Positions 33,035 to 41,017 of a stretch of DNA of 64,000 nucleotides are shown here, one piece after another. The stretch is from Larkinella insperata (GTDB taxonomy: Bacteria > Bacteroidota > Bacteroidia > Cytophagales > Spirosomataceae), in assembly GCF_026248825.1 (NCBI RefSeq), contig NZ_CP110973.1:2685001-2749000 (forward strand), in the 5' to 3' direction. The translations under genes and the position numbers were made by a program. Position 1 is the first letter of the stretch. Each line of letters starts with the position of its first letter. A model generated the notes under the pieces. It saw nothing but the letters and a program-made list of their open reading frames with translations. It did no database searches and was not told the origin of the DNA.

Positions 33035-34783
33035 CTACAGCGTTTTCTCCACCATCCCGCCTTTCCGGCTATCCACCGAAACCGTGTATTTGCCATTGCC
33101 TCCTCCTTTCACAATCCAGCGGACTTTCACGTAACCCATGCCCGGAATGTTCGGCACTTCCACTGTGGCCGGATTGTTTTTCTGCTCCCGCGTGATGTTC
33201 AGGTCGGCATTTTCAACAATCATGGCCGCCAGCGGGGTAACGCCTTTCAGGGTGATGTAATCAGGCCGTTCGATCTTGAATCGGATGTCGTGCGACGAGT
33301 GGGTCGGAATCACGCGCTGGTTGACGATGGTTGCCGTTACTTCCGTCAGGCCGTTGCCGAGCGGTTTCGAGGTAATGGCCTGCACGTCCAGTTTTGGTGT
33401 CTGGTGGGCGTGGAAGAGAGTAAAAGCCATATTTCGGTGGGCGTCTTCCTCGAGCATAAAACCGGGGTGGTTCCGGATGTAATTCTTCTTCGGTCCGCCA
33501 ATCTCAATGTCGCCGTACTGCGGGTGTTTGAACGGTTTCCAGGGCACGTAAGCATCATCGAACAGCAGGTATTTTCCAAACTGGTTGTACTCGTCGTTCT
33601 GGCCGGTCGCCCCCGGTTTTTGCCGGAACAACAGGTACGAGGTCATCAGCTCGTTCGAGAATGTAAAAATGCCCCGGCCCAGGGCCAGCCAGTCGATTTC
33701 ACCACCATACACCGTGTACAAGTCTTTATAAATCACGTAATAATTATAACCGGGAATGATTTTCTCACCCGCGCGCCCGATCACGTCGTACACCGCAATA
33801 TCGCCCGGGGTATAATACTGCTGGTCTTCCTCGGCCCCCGGCCCGCGCAGAAACTGCCCCCCGAAGTTGTGGTAACTCTGCGCCCCGGCAATGTTCGGGT
33901 GGCCCATGATGAACTTCTTAATGGCCTGCGTTTCGGGGAGCGTTCCGGGATAGAAAAGTGCGCCGTTCTGGACGTAATTGGGTTGCCAGCCCCAGCCCCA
34001 GTCGCGGTTGGGGTCATAATACCCGGCCACGTCTTCGTTGACCAGCCCGTCACCGTCGTTGTCGATGCCTTCGTAGCCCAGCATCTCGTAGTCACCCGGT
34101 TCGTCGGGTTTCGCCGGAATCATGCGCGTCGGGTCGTTGGGGTCCTGTTTCATGCGGCCCAGCGGGGTTTTCCGGCGCATCAGCACAATGTTACCGTCGC
34201 CGTCCAGATCGTCGTACTTGTCCTCATCGGCTTCACCGTCGCCATCGTCGTCGAGCGGCATCAGGCCCGAGCGGGGTGAGTTTGGGTTGTTCGGATTTTT
34301 AATGAAATCTTCCCGCGCATCGGGGTTAATGGTGGGGGCAATGTAAAACACCTTGTCTTTCAGCAACTGCGTCGTAAACTCCACCGTTCCGAAATTTTCG
34401 GCCAGGTACCAGGCCGTGTACATGGCGATTTCCGAACCCTGCAATTCGTTGGAGTGAATGTTGCCGTCGATGTAAAAACCGGGTTTTCGCTCGGCATTAC
34501 CGGTTTTGAAGTCACTGACGACCAGCACCCACAAATCGCGGCCCTGGAACGACTTGCCCATCGATTCTACCCGGACCAGGTTCGGATGCGCTTTCGCCAT
34601 ATCCTGGCAGAATTTGGTAATACCGGCGTAGTCGTTGTAGTGGTTCCAGCGCATCGGCACTTTCGGATTAGCTGGGGAGCCCACGGCCCGCAAGCCCGTC
34701 AGGTCGTCATTCTGGGCCGGCTTCTGCTGCGCCGACATGCCAAACGGCAGGATAGCTAGTAAGATTAAAAGTAGCTTTTTCAT
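33035..34783 (-). CDS. Exported M14-family zinc carboxypeptidase, active-site residues intact
   Basis: A 582-residue exported peptidase. A signal peptide (1-19) is followed by an M14 domain (about 45-440). Its zinc ligands are H110 and E113 in GNIHSNELQGSE and H305 in AQSYHNFGG, its substrate-binding N259-R260 in YDPNRDW, and its catalytic Glu E378 in FTFSNELM. Two acidic inserts with DDDGDGEADED, DDLDGDG (178-197) and DNDGDGLVNED (241-251) look like calcium-binding loops embedded in the catalytic domain. The C-terminal 120 residues form a beta-sandwich (VTATIVNQRVIPTHSS). It removes C-terminal residues from peptides in the periplasm or outside the cell, and lies downstream of a degenerate paralogue. 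The start at 34783 is chosen for the signal peptide. Confidence 0.92.
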   Translation of the reverse strand: MKKLLLILLAILPFGMSAQQKPAQNDDLTGLRAVGSPANPKVPMRWNHYNDYAGITKFCQDMAKAHPNLVRVESMGKSFQGRDLWVLVVSDFKTGNAERKPGFYIDGNIHSNELQGSEIAMYTAWYLAENFGTVEFTTQLLKDKVFYIAPTINPDAREDFIKNPNNPNSPRSGLMPLDDDGDGEADEDKYDDLDGDGNIVLMRRKTPLGRMKQDPNDPTRMIPAKPDEPGDYEMLGYEGIDNDGDGLVNEDVAGYYDPNRDWGWGWQPNYVQNGALFYPGTLPETQAIKKFIMGHPNIAGAQSYHNFGGQFLRGPGAEEDQQYYTPGDIAVYDVIGRAGEKIIPGYNYYVIYKDLYTVYGGEIDWLALGRGIFTFSNELMTSYLLFRQKPGATGQNDEYNQFGKYLLFDDAYVPWKPFKHPQYGDIEIGGPKKNYIRNHPGFMLEEDAHRNMAFTLFHAHQTPKLDVQAITSKPLGNGLTEVTATIVNQRVIPTHSSHDIRFKIERPDYITLKGVTPLAAMIVENADLNITREQKNNPATVEVPNIPGMGYVKVRWIVKGGGNGKYTVSVDSRKGGMVEKTL

Positions 34784-34794
34784 AGTATTTTCTT

Positions 34795-34889
34795 CTCCGC
34801 TAAACTCTGCTGTGCTCTGCATCACTCTGCGCAATGGCTTTTGAAATCGCTTCGCGGAGTTAAGCAGAGAATGGCACAGTTTAGCGGAG
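34795..34889. repeat. Dispersed long-hairpin repeat, copy B
   Basis: Arms 34795-34834 and 34851-34889 pair imperfectly; the outer 26 bases (CTCCGCTAAACT...) match their partner at 22 positions. The right arm has TTCGC at its start, AGCAGAGAA in the middle and AGCGGAG at its end, as in copies A and C. It fills the gap between the two M14 genes, and its last nine bases reach into the tail of the upstream one. Confidence 0.8.
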
Positions 34890-36557
34890 GGTTATGTCGA
34901 TGGATTTGATACCGGTCATGGCGTTACCGGCTTCAAGGGTGGCGCGGCCCGTACCGGAGACGAGAAACGTAACTTCCATGGATTCGCCAGCCGCCATCGG
35001 ACTGCGCAGAATCCGCTTCCGGCCCGAGACGACGGTTTGACCGTTGCCCGTGCGCAACTCAACTTTCATTTTGGGAACAAACCGCACGCGGTCGCCAATT
35101 TCGGAACCCGTTGGCAGCAGTCCCCGGTTGATTACCTGCGCCGTTACGCGGGTCAGCCCCCCGGAGAGTGATTCTGTACGCAGGTTGACCACGTCGATTT
35201 CCGGCATCTGGCGGACGAAAGCCGTCAGGAATTTCAGGTGTTTGTCGGCTGCGTCGTTCAGCAGCGAAACCGGTGGATTCAATCTGGCAAACGGGGCAAT
35301 TCCGCCCACTTCTGCTTTCCGGCCCGGAAAATCGGGGTGCTCGATGGGTTGCCAGTTGATAAAAACATCGCGGAGGTTGTTGGCGTCGGCCCATTTCAGG
35401 AGCTTCACATCTTCGTTATCCGACGGTTTTGCGTTGCTTTTTCCTTTGGTCGTATCCGTCGAAGCCGTGGTTTTCGGAACCCACCAACCCGGTGTGGAGA
35501 AGCTGAACCGACCGTAGTGGTAGTAGGCCGTCTGGGCAAAATTACCTTTGGTGGGCGGCATAGCCGGAGCGTCTTTCAAACCCGTTTGGCCGTTGTAAAG
35601 CCGGGAAACCTGTTCGCCAACGGGCGCGTCTTTTTCCAGAATACCGGTAATGACGCGCCGAATGGTTTTGGTCCGGTCAAACTTGAGAGCTTCGGAGAGG
35701 TTGTTGTACGGCCCAAAGGTAAACACGGCATAAACGTTCGGGGCTTTGTACAAAAAATCGAGCAGCGCACGGCTTTCGGGTTCCGACACTGGCATTTCCC
35801 CCGAGCCCGGGGTGAAAAAGGGGTAATCAAATGTGAAGTTTTTGTCCAGATCGATGCCGCCCGCCCCGTCTTCATTGAAGGCCCCGTCTTTGTCGGTATC
35901 GGTTCCTTCCGAAATCAACACGTAGCGCCCGGTTTCGCCTTTGGCCGGATCCGCTTTGACCAGCACCCGCGGGTCATCTTTGCTGGCAACGAACGTACCG
36001 GTCGGGTCTTCCACCCGGATTTGCGTAATCAAACCGTCTTTGTTCAGGTCCTCGAACGGATCTTCGTTTAACCGGCCGTCGCGGTCATCGTCGGTAGCGG
36101 TGTTGTTACCGACTCGCTCGTAGCGTGGTCTGGCCGCGAATTGCTCCTGGGCGTCGGGGTTGATGCTGGGAAAGATGTAGAACGTTTTACTGGACAGTAA
36201 ACGCGCCACGCTATCCTGATTGGCCGCTGATAACAATTTTTCGGCGAGCTGAACAGCCAGTTCCGTACCCGCCAGATGGGGACCATATACACCGGCGACA
36301 AGGGCGATGGCCGGTTTCTGGGCCGCCGTTCCGCGACCGAGTGTCAGAAGCCAAATGTCTTTTCCACCGGGTGATTTACCGATGGACTGGAGGTTGGCAA
36401 ACGTACCGTATCGGTTACTAAGACTTTTCAGCCGGTTGGCAAGTTCAGCAGCGGACGAGTAAGGTTTACTGGCAGAAGATTGAGCGACTGACTCGGTATG
36501 GTAAAGTAAACAGCTTACAAAGGCCCCCAACAAAGCCAGCAAAGAGCGGTATTTCAT
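34881..36557 (-). CDS. Exported M14-like protein with degenerate zinc site
   Basis: A 558-residue exported protein with signal peptide (about 1-26) and the overall M14 plan of its neighbour, including TFYIFPSINPDAQEQF, two acidic loops (TDDDRDGRLNED, DTDKDGAFNED) and the C-terminal beta-sandwich. Aligned by eye with the downstream paralogue, the zinc ligands His and Glu are replaced by Y91 and H94 (GVYGPHLAGTE). The third His is lost (FTFGPYNNLS), the Asn-Arg pair becomes Asp-Lys (DLDKNF), and the catalytic Glu region reads SFSTPGWWVP. It is therefore probably not a zinc carboxypeptidase; a binding or accessory role to the active neighbour is plausible. Both genes run leftwards, 97 bases apart, and may form one transcript. 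Confidence 0.88.
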   Translation of the reverse strand: MKYRSLLALLGAFVSCLLYHTESVAQSSASKPYSSAAELANRLKSLSNRYGTFANLQSIGKSPGGKDIWLLTLGRGTAAQKPAIALVAGVYGPHLAGTELAVQLAEKLLSAANQDSVARLLSSKTFYIFPSINPDAQEQFAARPRYERVGNNTATDDDRDGRLNEDPFEDLNKDGLITQIRVEDPTGTFVASKDDPRVLVKADPAKGETGRYVLISEGTDTDKDGAFNEDGAGGIDLDKNFTFDYPFFTPGSGEMPVSEPESRALLDFLYKAPNVYAVFTFGPYNNLSEALKFDRTKTIRRVITGILEKDAPVGEQVSRLYNGQTGLKDAPAMPPTKGNFAQTAYYHYGRFSFSTPGWWVPKTTASTDTTKGKSNAKPSDNEDVKLLKWADANNLRDVFINWQPIEHPDFPGRKAEVGGIAPFARLNPPVSLLNDAADKHLKFLTAFVRQMPEIDVVNLRTESLSGGLTRVTAQVINRGLLPTGSEIGDRVRFVPKMKVELRTGNGQTVVSGRKRILRSPMAAGESMEVTFLVSGTGRATLEAGNAMTGIKSIDITLR

Positions 36558-36680
36558 GAAAAACGGGTGAGCAATCCTAAAAAACGAAGTGAAGCGTTAA
36601 ATTTAAATAAATTGCCGTAAAGTTACCTCGTAATTTAAAAGGGTCAAGTTTTGCTATTCCTAACCTCAATTCAGTAACAA

Positions 36681-37607
36681 ATGACTATTGATCGTCGTAA
36701 TTTTTTACACGCTTTGGCTGGTGTATCGGTCTTGAGCCCCGCAACGGCTTTGAGCAGCAACAAAGCCGTACTGGCCGACCGGCCCAAAATTGCCTGTAAT
36801 CAGTACACTTGGCACACCTTTTACCAGCGTGAAGGGCGTAATTGGGGCGCTGATCTGGATGCATCGCTGGCTGACTTTGTGAAATCGGGTATCATCGGTT
36901 ATGAACCGTCAGTGAATTCGGCGGAGGAGATTCGCACGCTGGCGCCGTTGCTGAAAAAGCACAAGCTGGAAATGCATTCGCTGTACGTTAACAGCACGCT
37001 GCACAAAGCCGACGAAGCCGATAAAACACTGGCGACCGTCACGGCCATTGCCGATGCCGCCAAGCCGTTGGGACTGAAAATTGTGGTTACCAATCCGAGT
37101 CCGATTCAGTGGGGAAGTGCGGAAGACAAAACCGATAGCCAATTAACCGTTCAGGCCCGCAATCTGGACCGGCTGGGAGCCGAACTGAAGAAACGGGGCA
37201 TGACGCTGGCGTACCACACGCACGACGTCGAGATGCGGAACGCGGCCCGTGAGTTTCACCACATGATGCTGGCGACGGACCCCGCCCATGTGTCGCTTTG
37301 TCTGGATGTTCACTGGATTTACCGCGGCTCCGGCAACTCGCAGACAGCGCTGTTTGACATTGTAAAGCTGTACGGCAAACGGATTGCGGAGCTGCACCTG
37401 CGGCAGTCGAAAAATGGGGTTTGGGGCGAAACGTTCGGGGAGGGCGACATCGACTATTTGCGACTGGCGAACGAATTGAAGACCATCGGCATTCGTCCGC
37501 ATCTGGTGTTGGAGCAGTGCATCGAAAAAGAATCGCCCCGCACGATGGACGCCGTGATGGCCCACCGGCTGGATTTGCAATACGTAGAGAAAGTATTTGG
37601 CACGTGA
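36681..37607 (+). CDS. Exported TIM-barrel sugar phosphate isomerase/epimerase-like protein
   Basis: A 308-residue protein of the xylose-isomerase-like TIM-barrel superfamily. A twin-arginine-like leader (DRRNFLHALAGVSVLSPATA, RR at 5-6) suggests export in folded form. Barrel residues usually binding a metal can be traced: E75 in GYEPSVNS, SLYVNSTL, H200 or so in YHTHDVEM, D and H in CLDVHWIYRG, ELHLRQS and a late VLEQCIEK. Family members in Bacteroidota work on sugars or inositols released outside the cell. The substrate is unknown. It is divergent from the M14 pair and ends before a strong hairpin shared with the convergent ABC permease gene. Confidence 0.87.
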   Translation: MTIDRRNFLHALAGVSVLSPATALSSNKAVLADRPKIACNQYTWHTFYQREGRNWGADLDASLADFVKSGIIGYEPSVNSAEEIRTLAPLLKKHKLEMHSLYVNSTLHKADEADKTLATVTAIADAAKPLGLKIVVTNPSPIQWGSAEDKTDSQLTVQARNLDRLGAELKKRGMTLAYHTHDVEMRNAAREFHHMMLATDPAHVSLCLDVHWIYRGSGNSQTALFDIVKLYGKRIAELHLRQSKNGVWGETFGEGDIDYLRLANELKTIGIRPHLVLEQCIEKESPRTMDAVMAHRLDLQYVEKVFGT

Positions 37608-37612
37608 AGATA

Positions 37613-37646
37613 GCGCGGGTCGCCGACGGTCTTTGGCGACCCGCGC
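37613..37646. terminator. Hairpin between convergent genes, bidirectional terminator
   Basis: GCGCGGGTCGCC (37613-37624) and GGCGACCCGCGC (37635-37646) pair over 12 bases around a ten-base loop. It lies between the isomerase-like gene and the ABC permease gene. No long T run follows. Confidence 0.7.
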
Positions 37647-37654
37647 CAGGTTGT

Positions 37655-38890
37655 TTATTCTTCGGCCAGCGTTCGGGAAATGTTCATTCGGTAAACGCCC
37701 AGCGCCGGAAGGGCGGCCGCCAGAATACCGATCAGAACGGCTACGCCCAGCACCAACCATTCTTCCGGCAGGATGCTGATGTTGTTTAGGCTATAGTGGA
37801 AGCTCTGCTCGGCGCGCATGGAAAACAGCAGCAGTCCGACGCGGCTCAGAATCAGGCCGAGCACAAAGCCAATCAGCGACAACACCAGGCCCTCGAGCAG
37901 CAGCATTCCAAACAACTGGGTTCGTCCGGCGCCCATCGACAGCATCAGGGCCATTTCGTACTTACGTTCTTTCAACGAATTATAAAGCGACACAAACACG
38001 CTGATTCCGGCAATGAGCATGATGGCAACGGCCAGCCCGCGCAGGGTCTCGACGCCGATGCCCAGCAACGAAAACAGCCGGTTGATTTCGATGGAAGGGA
38101 GAGCCGCCTGCAATTTGGAGTTGTTGTTGATGCCCCGGGCAATCATCATACCCATCGGATTCCGGAATTTAATCAGCATGCTGGTAATCTCGCGCGCTTC
38201 TTCGGCTTCGTGTTCATGTTCGTGATCATGATCTTCTTCGAGGTCTTCCACGGTCTCACCTTCGTGCTCTTCGTGGTGCGCGTGAATGGCCCAAACGCTC
38301 GATAGCGGGGTCAGAATCAGCTGGTCGATGACGGTATTGCTGGGGTTAAAAATCCCGACCACCTTGTATTTCGTGTTGCCGTGCTCTTCACCCTCGCCGT
38401 CCAGACCGTGTGAACCGGAAAACGTATCCCCGATTTTCAGGCCGGTGATTTCCGCCACGCGGGCCCCAATCGTCGCTTCCAGTTCTTTCTGAAACAGCGT
38501 TCCCTGGGCAACGGTGGCTTCAAAATGATCAACGTATTTTTTGTCTGTACCGACAATCCGGAAGGTTTGGTAACTGTCGCCCATTGACAACGGAATGGCG
38601 GTTTTGATCATCGGGTTCCGGGTGAGCCGCTGGGCTTCTTCGAGCGGGATGTTGCCCGTCGGGGCGTCGATCTGGTAAATGCTCGACAGAATCAGCTGCA
38701 GGGGACTGCCTTTGGCACCCAGCACCATGTCGATGCCTTTGACGTTGCGGGAAAACTGCTCGTCCAGTTGCTTGTTCAGCAGCAGCAACAGCGAGATGAT
38801 CGTGATGCCCAGCGTCATTAGCAAGCCACTCAGGAAGCTGCTGAGCGGTTTGTCTTTCAGGTTGGCCCAGCTTATTTTTAACAGATTCAT
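37655..38890 (-). CDS. FtsX/MacB-type ABC transporter permease with His-rich loop
   Basis: A 411-residue permease of the MacB/LolE superfamily. One membrane helix lies at the N-terminus (about 18-38), a large periplasmic MacB_PCD-type domain follows (about 40-270), then three helices (about 285-305, 330-360 and 383-405) ending PALGVYRMNISRTLAEE. Residues 203-231 of the periplasmic domain form a loop with eight histidines and many Asp/Glu (HAHHEEHE, DHDHEHEHEAEE), which looks metal-binding. The ATPase gene lies six bases upstream, so the two form an ABC unit that likely moves a lipid, lipoprotein or metal-linked cargo. Zinc-regulated MacB-like systems with His-rich partners are known, which makes zinc or nickel sensing a reasonable guess. 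Confidence 0.88.
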   Translation of the reverse strand: MNLLKISWANLKDKPLSSFLSGLLMTLGITIISLLLLLNKQLDEQFSRNVKGIDMVLGAKGSPLQLILSSIYQIDAPTGNIPLEEAQRLTRNPMIKTAIPLSMGDSYQTFRIVGTDKKYVDHFEATVAQGTLFQKELEATIGARVAEITGLKIGDTFSGSHGLDGEGEEHGNTKYKVVGIFNPSNTVIDQLILTPLSSVWAIHAHHEEHEGETVEDLEEDHDHEHEHEAEEAREITSMLIKFRNPMGMMIARGINNNSKLQAALPSIEINRLFSLLGIGVETLRGLAVAIMLIAGISVFVSLYNSLKERKYEMALMLSMGAGRTQLFGMLLLEGLVLSLIGFVLGLILSRVGLLLFSMRAEQSFHYSLNNISILPEEWLVLGVAVLIGILAAALPALGVYRMNISRTLAEE

Positions 38891-38896
38891 AATAGA

Positions 38897-39523
38897 TTAC
38901 AGAATCACCTGATTCGAAAATTCATCTTTCAACCGCTGGTCGTGCGTCACCACGATCAAACTAGCGCCAATTTGTTCCGACTGTTCGCGCAGCAGGGCTA
39001 CCACCCGGGCGCAGTTCACATCATCAAGGCTGGAAGTGGGTTCGTCGGCCAGAATAACGCCCGGTTTGTTCATCACGGCGCGCGCAATGCTGACGCGTTG
39101 CTGTTCGCCCTGACTCATCTGGTGGGTTCGTTTGCCGAGGTGGTCGGCGAAGCCCAGGTGCGTGGCCAGTTCGCGGGCGCGGCTTCTGTCCTGCGGTTTT
39201 TCCGCTAAATAGTTTGCCATGAGCAGATTATCCATAACCGAAAGCGAGCTGACAAAGTGCGGTTTCTGGTAGATGATGCCCACGTGAGCCGCCCGGAATG
39301 CCGCCGTTTTCGCGGGTGATAATTGCGTCAGATCGGTCTGGTCGATGGTGATGGAGCCGCTTTCGGGGCGCAGCAGTAGGGCCAGCAAATGCAGAAACGT
39401 CGTTTTACCGGTACCAGAATTTCCCAGAATCAAAACCGCTTCGCGATCGTTGCAGCGAATGTCCGGAAAAGAAAACCGCTTGGTTGGAGAGTACGAAAAG
39501 GTCAGTTGATGCGATTGAAGCAT
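38897..39523 (-). CDS. ABC transporter ATP-binding protein (LolD/MacB type)
   Basis: A 208-residue ATPase with Walker A GNSGTGKTTF, the Q loop IIYQKPHF, the signature MSQGEQQRV (Met and Glu where LSGGQ is usual), Walker B GVILADEPTSSLDD and the switch His in VVTHD. Size and motifs fit the LolD/MacB group that pairs with FtsX-like permeases. The permease gene follows after six bases. The frame is open upstream to 39637, but the ATG at 39523 gives the normal MLQSHQLTF start. It is divergent from purN. Confidence 0.9.
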   Translation of the reverse strand: MLQSHQLTFSYSPTKRFSFPDIRCNDREAVLILGNSGTGKTTFLHLLALLLRPESGSITIDQTDLTQLSPAKTAAFRAAHVGIIYQKPHFVSSLSVMDNLLMANYLAEKPQDRSRARELATHLGFADHLGKRTHQMSQGEQQRVSIARAVMNKPGVILADEPTSSLDDVNCARVVALLREQSEQIGASLIVVTHDQRLKDEFSNQVIL

Positions 39524-39557
39524 ACGGCTAATATCATCAATTTTTGCTAAAGATACG

Positions 39558-39565
39558 TAGGTTTG
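39558..39565 (+). promoter_or_regulatory. Bacteroidota -7 promoter element of purN
   Basis: TAGGTTTG matches TAnnTTTG and ends 31 bases before the purN ATG at 39597. On the opposite strand TATCTTTA nearby may serve the ABC operon. Confidence 0.5.
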
Positions 39566-39596
39566 TAGCGTTATTGCATTATCTACTGTTGAATCC

Positions 39597-40199
39597 ATGA
39601 AGCGAATTGCCATTTTTGCGTCCGGCTCCGGAACCAATGCCGAGAAGATTGCCGGTTACCTGACCGACCATCCCGACATTGAAGTCACGCTGATTTTGTC
39701 GAACAACCCCAAAGCCGGAATCATCGACCGGGCGCGCAAGGGTTTCGGCCCCGACCGGAAGCTGCACGTGCCGGTGCTGGTGTTCGACCGGGCGACGTTT
39801 TACGAGAGCAACCGAATCGTGGAATTGCTGCAGAAGCAGGAAATTGACCTGGTGGTGCTGGCGGGTTTTATGTGGCTGATACCAGAAGCCCTGGTAAAAG
39901 CGTTTCCTCAACGGATGATCAACATTCACCCGGCTTTGTTACCCAAATACGGCGGTAAGGGGATGTACGGGCATTTCGTGCACGAAGCCGTTGTGGCCGC
40001 CGGGGAGTCGCAATCGGGCATTACGATTCATTACGTGAACGAACGGTACGACGAAGGAAGTATCATTTTTCAGGCTTCCTGCGAAGTGGACCCGCAGGAT
40101 ACGCCGGAGGATGTTGCCCGGAAAGTGCAGGTGCTGGAACACCGGTATTATCCGGAGATCGTCGTGAAGGTATTAGAAACGATGAAGAATGAACCATAA
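39597..40199 (+). CDS. purN: Phosphoribosylglycinamide formyltransferase (folate-dependent)
   Basis: A 200-residue enzyme that formylates GAR with 10-formyltetrahydrofolate in purine synthesis. The N-terminal IAIFASGSGTNAEKI loop binds the ribonucleotide phosphate. The catalytic residues are N109 and H111 in MINIHPALLPKYGG and D152 in VNERYDEGSII. Family-typical length. It is not linked to purK/purE, which lie 10 kb to the left. Its last 11 bases overlap the start of the following lipoprotein gene in another frame, suggesting co-translation of the two. Confidence 0.97.
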   Translation: MKRIAIFASGSGTNAEKIAGYLTDHPDIEVTLILSNNPKAGIIDRARKGFGPDRKLHVPVLVFDRATFYESNRIVELLQKQEIDLVVLAGFMWLIPEALVKAFPQRMINIHPALLPKYGGKGMYGHFVHEAVVAAGESQSGITIHYVNERYDEGSIIFQASCEVDPQDTPEDVARKVQVLEHRYYPEIVVKVLETMKNEP

Positions 40200-40614
40200 A
40201 TCGAACTCGGGAAAGAAATCTGCCTGGCTGGGCCTGGTGATTATGATGGTGAGCCTGACCGGTTGCTTCCGGCCCGCCATTCCCATATCCATGTCGCCCA
40301 ATTATCCAGTAGAGGTGTTCTACGAAAACCAGCAGCCCGACCGGCCGTTTACCGAGATGGAGTGGCTGGAATACAAGGAGGAAGTGCCGCTGGCCGATCA
40401 GCAGAAACCGCAAAAGGGGCGGATGGTGAAACGGGGCAACAACGTCGAGCAGAAAGAATTACTGCTGGCACGGCTGACAATGCAGGCCAAAAAAATGGGA
40501 GCCGATGCGCTGATTGCGGTCCGGTATCAATATTACAGTTCGGCGACGGTAAACGGGTATTCGATGCGGGGCATGGCCGTCAAATACCAGAAGGAGCGGG
40601 AAGTAGGGCAGTAA
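40189..40614 (+). CDS. Putative lipoprotein overlapping purN
   Basis: A 141-residue protein with a charged N-terminus, a hydrophobic stretch (about 12-24) and a lipobox LTGC with C26 as the lipidation site. The mature part has FTEMEWLEYKEEVP and a C-terminal LTMQAKKMGADALIAVRYQ segment reminiscent of YbjQ-like proteins (GAnAvigvr). No function is known. Its ATG lies inside the last codons of purN (ATGAACCATAA), an arrangement that usually means translational coupling, but a role in purine synthesis is not expected from an envelope lipoprotein. Confidence 0.8.
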   Translation: MNHKSNSGKKSAWLGLVIMMVSLTGCFRPAIPISMSPNYPVEVFYENQQPDRPFTEMEWLEYKEEVPLADQQKPQKGRMVKRGNNVEQKELLLARLTMQAKKMGADALIAVRYQYYSSATVNGYSMRGMAVKYQKEREVGQ

Positions 40615-40617
40615 ACC

Positions 40618-40854
40618 TTACTTTACTTCCGTATAATCAACGTATTCGCCCCCCTTCAGCTTGGACTCATTCGCGCCGGAAGGCGACGTGTGGACGCGGG
40701 TTTCGCCTTCACGGGTTCCGCGGTTGAAGTGTTCGTTAGCCTTGCGTTGTTCTTTCGCCAGTTGCCGACCAACCAGTAACCAAAAGAAAAACCGGCGTAC
40801 CGGCGGGACGAACGCAATTAAAAGCAGAAGAACGAATAAGAATTTAAAAATCAT
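40618..40854 (-). CDS. DUF4834-type small membrane protein
   Basis: A 78-residue protein with one N-terminal membrane helix (MIFKFLFVLLLLIAFVPPV), a conserved FFFWLLVGRQLAKEQRK segment and a C-terminal GGEYVDYTEVK motif, which I recognise as DUF4834, a short family found in Bacteroidota. The function is unknown. The frame extends four codons further with a TTG start at 40866; the ATG at 40854 is preferred. It is convergent with the lipoprotein gene (three bases between stops) and on the same strand as carB, with the carB terminator between them. Confidence 0.82.
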   Translation of the reverse strand: MIFKFLFVLLLLIAFVPPVRRFFFWLLVGRQLAKEQRKANEHFNRGTREGETRVHTSPSGANESKLKGGEYVDYTEVK

Positions 40855-40943
40855 GCTGAACAACAATCAGGGTCGGTTATCAGATACAAGTATAACGCAA
40901 AAGCCAGAAAAACAGTTGCCCTACTGATATTATAAAATACTTA

Positions 40944-40999
40944 AAAAAGCACCGCCACCCTGTCAACGGTTGTAAAACCGGATCAGTGGTGGCGGTGCG
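40944..40999 (-). terminator. Branched terminator of carB
   Basis: GCACCGCCACC (40949-40959) pairs with GGTGGCGGTGC (40988-40998), and an inner CGGTT/AACCG hairpin (40967-40980) sits in the loop. Read on the minus strand it follows the carB stop by 20 bases and ends in TTTTTT. Confidence 0.85.
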
Positions 41000-41017
41000 G
41001 TTATTTTTCAGTGGTTC

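Noticed and set aside
33290..34279. Rightward open frame of 329 codons opposite the M14 peptidase gene
   Set aside because: The opposite strand carries a complete M14 peptidase with catalytic residues; the antisense product has no family features.
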